A stretch of 64,000 bases of DNA from Thunnus maccoyii (Eukaryota; Chordata; Actinopteri; Scombriformes; Scombridae). Positions within the stretch are counted from its first letter, which is position 1, and each line of letters opens with the position of its first letter. Positions 35,947-61,516 of the stretch are shown here, piece after piece. The translations under genes and the position numbers were made by a program. Below the pieces are notes generated by a model. That model had not been told where the DNA came from. It did no database searches and saw only the letters and a program-made list of their open reading frames with translations. The stretch spans positions 19,484,505 to 19,548,504 of the forward strand of contig NC_056535.1 in NCBI RefSeq assembly GCF_910596095.1, written 5' to 3'.

Positions 35947-38900
35947 ACTGGTGGCAGTGGTGGGATCATTCAATTAAGGACATTGGTGCATTTTTTTCAT
36001 TTTTTCTCTTCCTCCTTTTTTGTTTGCATGAGCCATGTGGGAAGGAAAAGCAGGCAAAATTCTCAAACTAGCCCAGACGGATAAAGAGAGCTAAACAAAC
36101 AATGAGGGCGAGGAGTGTGGAGCTGCTGGTGGGGCAGTTGGTATTGATACTGAAGAGGACAGGGAGCCCACAATGTCAGACCTGGCAAACATTCTTCAGG
36201 CCCATATAGGGCAGCAGAAAGCTCGAGAGGCCCACTGGGATAAAGAGGTATATTGCAGGAACCACGATTTAAGGCCCTTCAACATCAGTTAAGCCTCCTT
36301 CAGCTGGAGGTACAGGTCCATACCTCTCCCAGGCGAAGACCTGCACCACTGGAGAGGCCTCATGAGGACACTGACTCTGAGGGCTCTTCATCGGACGCTG
36401 CATCCCCACTAGGACATTCTCAGCCAGGTGACTCCTTTCATGTTTGCTCTCACTATTTTAAAGAACGAAAACTGCAAAAGTTGAGTGATGAAGATGATAT
36501 TGAATGTTTCCTTATCACTTTTGAACAAATAACAGTTGCCTGCAGATGGATGAAATCAGATAGGGCTTTTCACTTGATTCACTGTTAACAGTGAAACCTG
36601 GGAATGCTAATGTGCAAAGGGGACCTCTTACGCTCATTTCCAGCTCTATATTTTTATTCTCGGACTCCACTAGAGAAGCTTTTCATAATTCACTGTTCAA
36701 AAAATTCCTTGTTTATCTTATACTGGCCCTTTATGTAGCCCCTCAGTTCAGCCTCTGTCCGAACAGACAGTTTTAGCTCCTGCTGTCTCTCTGTTCTGAT
36801 TGGTTAGCTTTCTAGAAATCTGCTGAGGGACAGCCGTATCAGAGTCGTTTAGTTACTGTCAATGAAAACCCAACATTTCCTGCTTTACTGCTTCATATTA
36901 AGCTGTTAAATGACTATATAACAAGAGACTTTTATTGTGAAGGATTTAAGGAAATGAAACGTGTTCATCATCGAATTAGCAGAGCTTCGTTAGCGGTGCT
37001 AAAAACCGGTCACATATGGATATATTTGGAGCTATTTGTTCAACAGATCACTTAGAAATAATGCAGGGAGGAATTGTACAGGTAGAAACAGACACGTTGA
37101 GATTTTTGATGAAAAGCTACAGATGACTAGCACACCTCCAACAGGTAAACAACTTATTTTACTTTGCCCTGCTGTGTAATGGAAAAATACTCACAGCATG
37201 CCAACTCAACTAGGCATGTCATGGCTAGGCATGACTACCCCCAAAACAGTGTAAGAATGCCATAATGCTAGTGGAGTGTAGCAGTGAACTCATGCGCTGT
37301 GCCCAGAGCAGGTGACCATATAAAGACCAGACCATATAAAGAAATCCTTCATGAGGTGACATCAGCTGGGCTGAAAGTAGAAAAAATTGTTGGGAACTAA
37401 GCATTCTGAGCAGTCTGAAGCCTGTGCTTTTTGCTCACATGGATTACTTACATACATTTACCTCATTATTTGACACTTTGGCCACGTTTAATATGAACAT
37501 CCAACACTGTATCATTATATACATGACTGAAAATAAAGAAAAGCAAAATAGGTCCCTTTTAACCCATAATGCTCTAAAAGCTTCTGGCAGAATCCTTATT
37601 TGTGTGGACAGGAGGGTCACACCAAGCCAATGTGTCAGTGTTTTTCAACCTGGACCCTGTTTTCTCATCATTTTGTTTTCAGGGTTCCCCTCTGCTCCAG
37701 TGGGAACGGGAATCACAAGATCTCCGCAGGCTGTGAAGTAAACCAGCCAGGTGAAAAACATTAATGAGCTGCTGCCTGATATTTATAAGTATTATTGATA
37801 TGACTGTTATTATAGCTTTATAGTTACAGGCACATCCAGTTCCTAGGTTGTCCCATGATGTTTACTACACTGCTGAGTGTTTTTGCTGCATCACACCAAG
37901 TCATCACCGTCCGTCAGGATAATAACCAAACCCCTCCATCCCTGTCGTGGAATAGGCGCACTCTGCTTTTCCAGCCCGCCCTGAACCACTCTCCATTCTC
38001 CTCTCATTCCTCTCCTCTGTCTGCCTTCCTGCTCCAGTATATATCATTTTGCCTGCGCAGGGGTAAACAGGCAAGAGGGCTGTGTGTCACAAACTGCGGT
38101 AAAACCCCCAATTAAGATGCATATTCCGAATGCGCTGTACACATATCCAAAGAATAATACAAGAATAAGACCAGAATAATACCGGCCTATCCCACATCTT
38201 AATTGGAAAATGCTACATTTGGAATATTGACTAATTCGGAATATCCAAATGGAATATGCTGTTAACATGACCCGTATCAAATTCATAATATTGTCATATT
38301 GGAATAATAGTGGAATATAAGTGTGCGTGTAAACATACTCGCTGAGACCATACCCATCTACTGTGTCCATGGAGATGACAGACAATACCCTACAGCGACA
38401 ATAACCTACAGCGAATGTCTACATAAAAGTTACTACAAACTGTCTACCATCTTAAATGTTAAATGTTGGTGTCATAGACAACTTACCATTTCCTGTTATC
38501 TTAGGTGACGACCTGCCAGTACTGATTGATTTGTTACAACCCCAGACTTGTAATGTTGTTCTGACCTGGGCCCAGGCAAAGCGGTCATGTAAGGAAATAC
38601 AAAGTCTGAGTACTTTACCATTTTATAATGCTGAGATTAATGCAGAGCCAGCCAAAGAGTGCATATCCAGCAGGCAGCAGGAGTGAGAGAAGTTCCAGTA
38701 CACCATGATGTCTTCTTCTTTGGCACCAGAACCTGATGTACTGCTGGTTTCAAGACTCCTGTTAACATTGTTGAGCTGCAGCACCAGGACAAGAGCCTGG
38801 CTGAGTACCTTCAGAAAGCTAGAGAGTGCAAGAAAATGGAGAATGAAGATGGGTACTGCTTACATAATAGCATTCTTTTCAGACAGCATGGGTCAGTGAA

Positions 38901-41175
38901 TCAACTTATGGTTCCCAGAGTAGCCAGAGTAACTGTTCTGGGCTTGGGCCACTCTATTCACTGGGCTGGCCACCTGGCGAAGCATAAAACTTAAGTTGCT
39001 CTCAACGCCAGAAAACATCAACCAGGTTCCCTATCAGAGTTCCCATCCAGCCTCTTTCAGTCATCAGCACCCACTTTGAATGCCTGGCCTGGATGTTGTG
39101 GGCCCTGTGGAGAGGAGCAAATCAGGTAACAGATTCATGCTCATAAGTGTTCCCTTTGAAGTCAATCAAAGCCAAGGCTTTTGCATTTTAGTTTCAGGTT
39201 TTTTCAAGAGTGGGTTTTCACAAGGAAATATTGACTGATCATGGTACAAAGTTAATGTGAAAACTGCTTAAGGATGTGTACCAATTACTTGGCATCAGGG
39301 GACTGAGGACAACGCCATACCACCCACAAAATGATGGACTTACAGAAAGGTTTAATCAGACATTGAAGCAAATGCTTCATAAATTTGTCAATGTAACCGG
39401 CTCAGATTGGGACCAATGGCTTCTCTATCTCCTTTTTGCTCATAGGGAAGCTCAACAGGCTTCTCGCCATTTGAATTGCTCTTTGGTCATGAGGTAAGAG
39501 GACCTCTAACTCTCCCGAAGGAAATCAGGGAGGGTGACAAAGGTAACAAATGTTGTTTAATGTTGTCTCTTATGTCCTCCAGATGAGGGAGAAGTTGGAC
39601 AAAATGACCATGTTGGCCCAGGAGCACATAGTGGCCTGTCAACGACATCAGAAAACCTGGTATGATCGAGCTGCCCGGGAGAGGGAGTTTCATCCTGGTG
39701 AGAGAGTACCGGTGATGCTACCCACAGACAAGAGCAAGCTTTTGGCTAAGTGGCAAGGACCATATGAGGTAACTCAGAAGTTAGGCCCCACCACTTAGAA
39801 AATTTCTACTCCAGATCAGAGCCGTACCACCCGAGTTCTCCACATCAACCTGTCGAAGGAGTCGGTTCCAAGACTGGAGGAGAGATCATCTGTGTTGCTT
39901 ATCAGAAGTTTTGCAGATGAAGAGGTAGAAGAACAATATTTGCCCCTACCATCAACCTCTGCACTCAGCCTGGTCCACCTGTCTGAACAGCAGCAGTTGC
40001 AGATGAGAGTCCTCTGTACATCTGGTGTGTTACAGGAAAATCCTAGCTGCACCAGTGTGATAATGTATGATATTGTCTTGAAAGAGAATGCTGTTGTCAA
40101 ATGTATGAGCTATAGGATTCCCAAGTGCCTCCTTGGCCCCCTTAAAAAGGAAATTGAGCTAATGCTTTCCCTGGGTATGATCAAAGCCTCCCAAAGTGAG
40201 TGGTGTAATCCCATTGTTCTGGTTCCAAAGAAGGATGGCACAATCAGGTTTTGCATAGACTTCCATTATCTGAATTCAATTTCAAAATCATCTTGGGGAC
40301 TCCACTGGTTCACCGTCATGCTTTTTGGGTTGCATGGAACTCCAGCTACATTCCAGAGGCTCATGGATAAGGTATTGAATGGTCCGTTACATTTTGCATC
40401 TGTTTACTTGGATGACATTGTATTGTACAGTAACAGCTGGGAATAACACCTGGAACATCTTAGGTGGTCTTTGAGTGTCTCCACACTGCAGGTCTCATAT
40501 TCAACCCAGCCAACTGACCCTCGCCAAAAGGGAGACAGAGTACCTTAGCTATGTCATCTGCAACAGGGTCATCAAGCCTTAGGTCCAGAAAGTCTAAGCC
40601 ATTCAACCCTGCCCTCTGCCCCAGACCAGAACCCAACTCAAATCCTTCCTGGGGATGGCAGGTTGGTACCACAGTTTCATCTCTAATTTTTCTGCCAGAG
40701 CTGCTGTGCCCAACCAGCTTCTGTGGTCAGAGGAAACAAAGAACATCTTCAAGGACATCCAGCAGGCTTTGAGTGAACATCCTGTGTTGCACTGCCCTGA
40801 CTCTCAGCAGCTCTTCATTTTATAAACTGATACCTCAGATCATGGGCTGGGTGCAGTGCTCCTCCAAGGAACCTCAGAGGATCACCATCCCATTGCATTT
40901 ATACATCAGAAGCTCTACCCCAGGGAGACCCACTGGCTGTCAAATGGACCCTTGACTCCCTATGATACTACTTCTTTGGAGGACGGTTCACTTTGAAAAC
41001 TGACCACAAGGCCTTGAAGTGCCTGGAAACGATGAAGGACACAAACAGCAGAATAACCCACTGGTACCTTGCTATGCAGCCCTTCAACTTTGAGGTTCAT
41101 CACAACCCAGGAAAACAGAACTTCACTGCTGACTACCTTTCCTGCTGTCCCAGCAAGTGTCCAGAGTGGGGGGAG
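35947..41175 (+). mobile_element. Gmr1-like Ty3/gypsy LTR retrotransposon body, decayed
   Basis: Internal region between two LTRs. Order of remnants: gag from ATG 36173 (capsid-like 'DDIECFLITFEQITVACRW' near 36500), then nested insertions, protease region about 38340-38690 ('VGVIDNLPFPVILGDDLPVL'), integrase about 39080-39490 ('LTDHGT' and 'YHPQNDGLTERFNQ' carry the second Asp and the Glu of the DDE triad), an integrase C-terminal part to 39800 ('FHPGERVPVMLP'), reverse transcriptase 39892-40446 ('NPIVLVPKKDGTIRFCIDF', catalytic 'YLDD'), and RNase H 40770-41214 ('KTDHKALKCLETMKD', 'HHNPGKQNFTADYLS'). Integrase precedes reverse transcriptase, as in Ty1/copia, although the enzymes are Ty3/gypsy-like. 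That is the defining feature of the Gmr1 group. A purine tract at 41163-41175 precedes the 3' LTR. Frameshifts, stops and a deletion removing reverse transcriptase motif A make it inactive. Confidence 0.88.
36610..37565. mobile_element. MITE-like insertion nested in the LTR element
   Basis: The ends are roughly inverted: 'aaggggacctcttacgctc' near 36615 and the complement of 'agcaaaataggtccctttt' near 37545. It splits gag from protease and has no coding capacity. The stretch 37566-38335 is a further non-coding insertion that I cannot classify. Confidence 0.45.
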
Positions 41176-41868
41176 TGCGTGGCGGCTGCATTAGCTGCTG
41201 TTCACCAGTGTTAGTATTTCTTTATAGTTGGTCATAATTTATACTGAGACATTTTTCCAAAAAAATTACACTACACATAGTCTTTTGTGTTTACATATTA
41301 TGCACTTTATTAAATTTATGACAGTTTGTTTTCTAATTAGGGTACACAATTGCACACAATTTAGTTAACATTTTGTCACATGGTTCTTTAATTTGCAAGT
41401 AATGCTTTGTTTTCAATCTTACTGAGCTCTTCTGGCAAAGAGCCTGAAGCCTGGGAGAGATGGCCTTTAAGTACAGCCCACAGGAAGTGGAAGAAGCCAA
41501 CAGGGAGATGGAAGAAGGGGGGACTTGAATTTAGAATCCTCAAATAAATCTCTTTTTGTATGGGTTTGTTATCATTTTCTGGAAGCTAATTCTTTCTTTG
41601 TAGATAATTTCTTTTAATAGGCTATTTATGTTTGGATATCTTTAAGTGTTTTAGATGTTTAATGTTGTTGTTGATCAAGTTTCCCCTTGTGTATGTGTAG
41701 GGCTAGTCCATGCATGTATATAACCTCCTTGTGTGACATTTAGAAGATTAGATTCATTTAGTTATGTTGGTAGGCTGAAGCCTAAGTTTCTTTATTGCTT
41801 AGTTGACCTCCTTTGAGTTTGGGCCCTAATTTATAATAAAACTACTTCTAGTTTCTTATGTTATATTA
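41176..41868 (+). repeat. 3' LTR, truncated, abutting slc38a3
   Basis: Homologous to the 5' LTR from its TG start, right after the purine tract, to 'ttcttatgttat'. The last 100 bp or so of the 5' LTR have no counterpart. It keeps a TATATAA box at 41718-41724 and AATAAA at 41543-41548. The slc38a3 start codon begins only 33 bp beyond its end, on the same strand. Confidence 0.85.
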
Positions 41869-41900
41869 CAAGCCAAAAAGAGTCTGTTACAACTTGGATA

Positions 41901-54809
<12,909 letters not shown>

Positions 54810-54841
54810 ATCCTGCTTCAATGTGTGTGGGCTTAGGAAAG

Positions 54842-54885
54842 TAGTGGTGGTGGTGGTGGTGGTGTGGGGTGGGTGGGTGGGGGGG
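54842..54885 (+). promoter_or_regulatory. GGT repeat and G-quadruplex motif in the slc38a3 3' UTR
   Basis: A run of GGT triplets leads into GGGGTGGGTGGGTGGGGGGG-type sequence (54866-54885): four runs of at least three G separated by single T loops. This is a canonical, potentially very stable G4 on the mRNA-sense strand, starting 57 bases after the stop codon. Confidence 0.75.
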
Positions 54886-54889
54886 ACTG

Positions 54890-55726
54890 GTCAATGTAAA
54901 GGGTGCACTATCACCTCAATGATACCTAGAATACCTCAGAATACACTAGAAGGCCGCCTAGCACAGAGCCTGGGGTTTAATAACAATACAGAATATAAGT
55001 GTCAAGGGTTGGAATCACACTTGTATTCGTCAAGTTTAATTAACTTTTTGATTATAACTTGACAAACATCTGAACAAAATCATAATAGCTTTCTAGAATT
55101 CTTAAACTTGAAGAAATGCAATAGTAATTCAGTGTTTTTGATCTCTTTCTATCATCTGATAGTGTGACTTAAATCTATCCATGATGGTGAAATGGTGCCT
55201 TCCTGTTGCTTCTGCTTTATTTATCCACAAACAACTGCAGCTGGTACTGTACAAAAAAACAGTTGGCATGATTGATTGGTAGGCTCGAGAGAGGAAGGCT
55301 TCAAATACATTTGAAACGGCTAAATAACAAATGTTGTTTTCCACGAGATGCACAAGTAGAGGGCAGCAGAGGGTGGAGAAACAGTCAGATGATCCCACCC
55401 TGAATCATCAGCAGGACTGTTTATCATCGTGTAATATAACACTAAGAATGCAGATGACATTTCATTTTCATGATCTGTCAATTGAGTTGGTAAGTGCTGT
55501 AATATAATACAGGCTAAGCTCTGGTGCCACAGATCAGTTAACTCTCTTCAGAAACACTGGTGCCTTTTGGCATTTTCCAACAGCACACAAACATACAGTA
55601 AAAAACAGGGGTGTATATTTATTTAGTTACTATATCTGTGTTTCTACTTTCAAATGGAGTATATTTTACGACTGTATATGATGATGATGTTAATGATCCA
55701 AATATATTATGTATAATTTTTTTTTT
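54890..55726. other. slc38a3 3' UTR and downstream DNA
   Basis: No gene or known repeat. I did not find a convincing AATAAA close to the stop codon. The first good one I noticed downstream is near 57572, beyond the inserted repeats, so the true 3' end of slc38a3 is unresolved. Confidence 0.4.
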
Positions 55727-56620
55727 AAGCTTACTGTAGTAGAGATGATGGGAAGTGACAATATTTTAAATCCGTCTCGAACTATACGAGAAACTTACAA
55801 CAAACAGCAAAGCTATAGGTGGTTGTTTGCAAAGGAGGCGGATCTAATGCGACCCCCACAGTTGAGCTCCAGAGGGTTTTACAATGCCGACCATTTCTCA
55901 AAGTACATTTTTAGCTGCTGACTTTGGAGAGCGACGGTCCGAATGTGCGTACATGACCACGAATGTAGCTAAATACTGTCTCCCTCACTGAGAAAAAGAA
56001 AGAAAACTCGTAAACAGGAAAATATTCTGAGCATCAAATTATTCCCACTCATCAGAGGACTTAACCTGAACGTTTTGTGACAAGACCCTTTGGTAAGACT
56101 GAACAAATCTGGTATATTTCTCAACGCAAAGATCGACATGTTACTGTCAGATTTCATACGGTTTTATTTGTCTGAATAATGTGTGTGTGTAACTGGTTTC
56201 ACTAAAGGAATGAGGCTATGATTTAGAATCTTATTGTGAATGATTTAATAGCCCTGGGGAAATAGATATAATGCATTTTTAAGGCCTAAACGATCAAACG
56301 GCACACTACAATGGGACCTATGGCTTTGTTTCCTATTGGAGAGTAATCATTAAAAAAAAAACAAAAAAGAATAGCATGTTTGATCCCAAGTCCAGATGTC
56401 ATGGCCTCAAGGAGTCAGTGACAGATTGTTCTCCATCTATTGTCCGACTCATTCCTTATTTGAATCAGATCTAAAGTTAAAGTCAACAGGTATCAGCTAG
56501 ATGAATGGCAGTAGCCTGCGTGACTCATGATATGCCACTTTTATTTGGTGAAAATGTTCAGAGAGAGAGAGAGAGAGAGGGAGTTTTAGCTTACAGTAGT
56601 ACAGATGATAGGAAGTGTTA
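55727..56620 (+). repeat. CpG-rich promoter-like module, copy B, bracketed by a direct repeat
   Basis: 55779-56580 matches copy C over most of its length and copy A over its first half, including 'gagcgacggtccgaat', CTAAATA and the donor-like TTTG|GTAAGACTGAAC at about 56088-56103. It ends in a (GA)n run (56559-56579), as copy C does. It is flanked by imperfect copies of 'agcttactgtagtagagatg' at 55727 and 56588. Confidence 0.65.
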
Positions 56621-56668
56621 CACTTTGATAAATTACAAAGACTGATACCTCCCTTTGTAAAACTATTA

Positions 56669-57217
56669 GCACATATAGACAGGTGACAAGTGTCTTGGTA
56701 AGGTGTTGGACCACCATGTGGGCCTGAACAGCTTCATTGATCCTTGGCATTGATTCTACAAGTCTCTGAACTCTACTGGAGGGATGAACACCATTCTTCA
56801 AAAAGATATTGGTGATGGAGAGCGCTGTCCAACACATCAGTCTGGAATCTCCCATAGATTTTCAATTGGGTTGAGATCTGGTGACTGCGAAGGCCATAGA
56901 ATATGATTCACATCGTTTTCATACTCATAAAACCATTCAGTGACCCCTTGTGCTCTATGAATTGGGACACTGTCATCCTGGAAGAGACCTCTCCCATCAG
57001 GATAGAAATATTTCATCATAGGATAAAAGTGATCACTCAGAACAACTTTGTATTGATTTGCAGTGACCCTTCCTTCTAAGGGGACAAGTGGACTCAAACC
57101 ATGCCAGCAAAATGCCCATCAAAGTATTATAAAGCCACCAGATCCCCTCACTGTAGGGGTCAAACATTCAGATGTGTACTGGTTTTTCCTTAAATTTGTC
57201 ACCTGTCTGTATATGCC
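56669..57217 (-). mobile_element. Internally deleted Tc1-like transposon
   Basis: Short inverted ends (ACATATAGACAGGTGACAAG at 56671 and its complement at 57196-57217) flank the C-terminal half of a Tc1-type transposase on the minus strand. Visible blocks are 'LVPLEGRVTANQYKVVL', 'FQDDSVPIHRA' (second Asp) and 'WPSQSPDLNPIENLWE' (last acidic residue). The DNA-binding N-terminus and first Asp are missing and the frame is broken, so it is dead. Confidence 0.85.
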
Positions 57218-58271
57218 TACCTGTGACCTTGAGTATAAATCAGGTAGAGTTCAAGTTTACCCTCACAGTTCACCCATGAGTCCAGTTTCTTAACCTCTTA
57301 AAGTGTCAAATTCTCCTCATAAATTAGTCATTAGACTTCTATAAATTCGGAAATAATTCTTCACTGTTGCTTAAATTGAGTGAAAATCCAAATTCAACAT
57401 GCCATATTTTTCAGATTAGGTAAACTACAATTTAAAGAGTCAATGTGCTGAAATTACAAAAGCCAAACAAAAAAAAAGACATTTCTCTCTATTAAGTGAG
57501 AAAATATGGTATCCAGGGGTAAGTCAGAAAACATTGTTATCTTTTTTGTAATTTGGCGAGCACATCCTTTAAATAAAGATGTGGGTTTGAACAGGCCAGC
57601 AACTTGAATTTGTAAAGATGATTGTTTAACAAGCTATTTTGAATAATGTGAAGGTATAATACACTTTTGTGATGCTGCGGTAACATCATTGTTGTACTGG
57701 TTTGTTGTATTTTCTTTTTCCATTTCACACTGTCGTACATAGATGTTATTGTAATACTGTACATTTGGTATCTGATAGTGAAGAGTATCAAAGTCTCACT
57801 CAGTGCTGTAGTTATGATATTAATTAGTAGCATGAAGTACTTCTTATAAAGACATAACATAATGTTTCAGACTGTTGTGATGTTCAGTCTGTGGTGTCAC
57901 ATTCATGTTGAGCTTAATTGAGGGATGTGGATGATTACTTTGAATTTTGAGACACACAATAACACTGACAAACTGCATATATAGTATATGTGCACTTTGT
58001 ATAGATTACATGACCATTTCAGTATGTAGAAATACACACAAATTAGTTTAAAAAGTTTAAAAAAAAAACAGTTTTAAACCTGGAGAGAAACCCAGAGAAA
58101 TGTTATATCAAATATTTGCTGCTTTTACCCAAAGGTGGTTTTATATTGTATCACATCTCTCGGTCTTCAGAAAATACCTGTGTGAATCAACGTCAGTCCC
58201 ATGCCTCACGTACTCACAGTAGTTGTGTAAATGAAGGACTTGTTTACTCATGTTTAGTGAAAATAGTTTTT
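57218..58271. other. Intergenic AT-rich DNA
   Basis: Nothing recognised apart from an AATAAA near 57572, which could serve slc38a3 only with a very long 3' UTR. Confidence 0.45.
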
Positions 58272-59602
58272 CCTCACATTAAAAGTTCATGCCAAAATAA
58301 CAACTTACTCACACTCACTCCACATTGATAGCTTTTTGATTTACGCACCACTCGCGTCTTGCGCGTAAAGTATTTCCAGAGCCACTTATGCACAAATGCT
58401 TAACAGCAAAGACTACAGTAACTACAGTGTGGCTTCCATCTCTGATTTTCCTTTTATTTCACTCTCTAACCATACGAGACCAAGTGAAGAAACTTACAAC
58501 AAACAGCGAAGCTATAAGTGAGTGTTTGCAAAGGAGGCGGACCTAATGACACACCCACAGTTGAGGGCTTTACGATGCCGACCATTTCTCAAAGCGCATT
58601 TTCAGCCGCTGACTTCGAGAGCGACGGTCCGAATGTGCGTAAATGCGTACGAATGTAGCTAAATACTGTCTCATTCACTGAGAAAAAGAAAGAAAACTTG
58701 TAAACAGGAAGAGATTCTGATCATCCAATTATTCCCACTCATCAGAGGACTTAACCTGAACGTTTTGTGACAAGATCCTCTGGTAAGACTGAACAAATCT
58801 GGTATATTTCTTGACGCAAAGATTGACATGTTACTTTCAGATTTCATACAGTTTTATTTGTCTGAATGATGATTGTGTCTAACTGGTTTCACTAAAGGAT
58901 TGAGGCTATGATTTAGAATCTTACTGTGAATTATTTCATAGCCCTGGGGAAATAGATATTGTGCGTATTTGTGACCTAGACGACCTAGATACACTATAAT
59001 TGATCTCCTATTGGGGGGTAATCAATAAAAACAGAATTGCATGTTTGGTCCCCTGCAGTGACCGCAAAGATGTCACACGTCACGGCCATCTGCCTCAAGG
59101 GCTCAGTTACAGATTGTCGTCCATCTATTTTGCGACTCATTCCTTCCTTTTTACAAGCGCTGAATCTCTCAAACTTAACTAATTTTTATTTCTATGACGC
59201 CCGTATCTTGATAGACTATTTCCAAAAATTTCTAGTAAGAGAAACATTTTCCTGCGGTTTACTCAGCCTACACCCTTATGTGTTGGTGGTGCTCAAAGAG
59301 CACATGACCCCGATCGAGTAAAAGGCCAAGACACTTTTGTAACATCCATATCTGATCGACCGAAACTATAAAGTAATACCACACCACACAGCGATATCGT
59401 ACTCACTCTACTTCAATACATGAGTAATATAAACACTTGACTTTAACAAGCAGTGGCAGCCTTTTAAAGCACTTTACTTCTATTATTGTCGGCTAAATAT
59501 ACGCAAGTGGAGGAAAAGTGCCCTGTGTGGGAAGATAACGCTGCATATTATCACTCTTTGCTGCCTCAGCCTATGACTTGTGATATGCCTTATTTTGTGT
59601 CT

Positions 59603-59633
<31 letters not shown>
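58272..59633 (+). repeat. CpG-rich promoter-like module, copy C
   Basis: The longest copy. 58272-58970 aligns with copy A from its first bases, and 58480-59633 aligns with copy B down to the terminal (GA)n run at 59605-59633. The donor-like GGTAAGACTGAAC lies at about 58780. It directly precedes the rbm5 duplicate, whose homology begins about 25 bp later. Confidence 0.65.
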
Positions 59634-59657
59634 TGTTTGTAGTATGAGTATCATTTC

Positions 59658-61516
59658 TGAGAGCAGTATGCAATTCCTAAATCTTTGTTTAGATGAATAC
59701 ACATTGAGGTACAAACCAACTCAAAGCTCTAAATTTATAACAATACAGCCATGACTAGTCTTTTATATGACTGACCAAATATATGGACCATCCAGCTGGA
59801 CCTCAGATTACTTGATTGTGAAGAGTTCTCCAGACACACTTTATTGTCTCGGTAGTAGTGTATTAGTACTCTGGCTTTATGTTTTTGAAAGAAGCATTAT
59901 TGACTACAAATACTTATAACAAGCAAGTGAAGTTTTCTTCAGTAGTTTTAATGACATTATGTTTTATAATTCCCAGTCGTTCCTGATACATCCTCCTATC
60001 AGTACGATGAGTCCTCAGGCTACTATTACGATCCTCAGACTGGTCTCTACTATGACCCAAATACACATGTAAGTAGTGCAAAACCACCTCATGAGTCACT
60101 GGGTTTTCTGTCATGTTGGTGAGAGTGGCAGGAGTTTATATTGTTTTGATTATGTACATTGGTGTTTGTCTCCTTTCAGTATTACTACAACTCTCAGACT
60201 CAGCAGTATCTATACTGGGACAGTGAGAAACAGACATATGTCCCTGCCTCAGTCGACGCAAATAACGCAACAAGCAGTTCTGCAACAATGGGCAGCAAAG
60301 AACATAAAGAAGGCAAAGAGAAAAAGGAAAAGCCCAAGAGCAAGACTGCTCAGCAGGTATTGTTATAAATCCAACATCAGCACGTATTGTCTGTTATGTG
60401 TTATAGCCAGAAGTTCTTGATATTTTTCATATTTGAGTTCATTCTTTTTACATTTTAACTTCATGATCAAATCTGTTTGGTTCTTTCAGATAGCTAAAGA
60501 CATGGAGCGGTGGGCTAAAAGTCTCAATAAGCAGAAGGAGAACTTCAAGAGTAGCTTTCAACCTATTAGTCAAGAAGAGAGGAGGGAGGCAGCAGCTGCT
60601 GATGCTGGTTACACTTTGTTTGAAAAGAAGGTACAACAGTAGGATTCTGCTGAGTTCTGCTGATATTATATATGCTTTGAACTTTGATGTCTTAAATGGA
60701 TTGACTTGATTTCTCAGCAGGCAGGAGGACTAGACAGATTCATGCCAGAGGTGCTAAATAGCCCTGAAGAGGAGGCACTGACCAGCTCAGTCAACACTTC
60801 CAAGGTAATTGGTTTCTACATCACTGGGTTTTGGAAGACTAAACTTTTCTTTTTCAGTAGGATAGGAGTTTGTGAAACCCAGATTTAAGTACATTGTAAA
60901 TGCGTAAATCCTCCACTTGGATTCTGGACTTACTTATACAAACAATATTTTTACCTGTCTTTGTTTATCTGTGGTGGTGTTAGTGTGGCCTTGTGGCAGC
61001 CTACAGTGGAGACAGTGACCCTGAAGAGGGAGTAGCAGAGCCTGATTGTGGTGAGGAAGGCCAGGACAAGATGACAGACTGGAAAAAGTTGGCCTGCTTG
61101 CTGTGTAGGAGACAGTTCCCCAATAAAGAGGGTCTACTTTGACATCAGCAACTCTCTGACCTCCACAAGGTAACATCATGCAATTATTTTCTCAATGATT
61201 GAATATGAAATGTCCACTCACTAGTCAAGGAAACTATAAGACCATTTACTCACTGATGTATCATCTGTTTGTCTGATCTATCCTAGAAAAACCTGGAGGT
61301 TCCCCGCAGATCCCAAATGAGTGAAGCAGAGCTTTAGAGATAAAGATTTAGGGATGACTTCAAAAAGATATTTGTGGTTTTCCTCCTCAGGCACAGTTGA
61401 GAACAAAGGGAGCTGGTCTCGGCACTAAAGGCACCAACTACACCCTCTCTGCCTCTGACACGTACAAAGACGCAGTCCGTAAAGCCATGTTTGCTCGCTT
61501 CACTGAACTGGAGTGA
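59658..61516 (+). pseudogene. Partial rbm5 duplicate (exons 16-24 region), inactivated
   Basis: DNA-level copy of rbm5 3' exons with introns kept. Exon equivalents are 16 at 59977-60068, 17 at 60180-60356, 18 at 60490-60630, 19 at 60721-60804, 20 at 60984-61169, a truncated 21 at 61287-61333, and 24 at 61391-61516. A CGA-to-TGA change at 61140-61142 creates a stop inside the C2H2 zinc finger (residue 701 of rbm5). About 580 bp is deleted, joining mid-exon 21 to intron 23, so most of exon 21 and all of exons 22-23 (much of the G-patch) are gone. OCRE is present with one Gly-to-Ser change ('YWDG' to 'YWDS'). There is no upstream rbm5 promoter or exons 1-15. Splice sites remain intact, so read-through transcripts could still be processed. 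Confidence 0.93.

Noticed and set aside
59658-61516. A functional second rbm5 gene
   Set aside because: It has no promoter or exons 1-15, a stop in the zinc finger, and exons 22-23 deleted.
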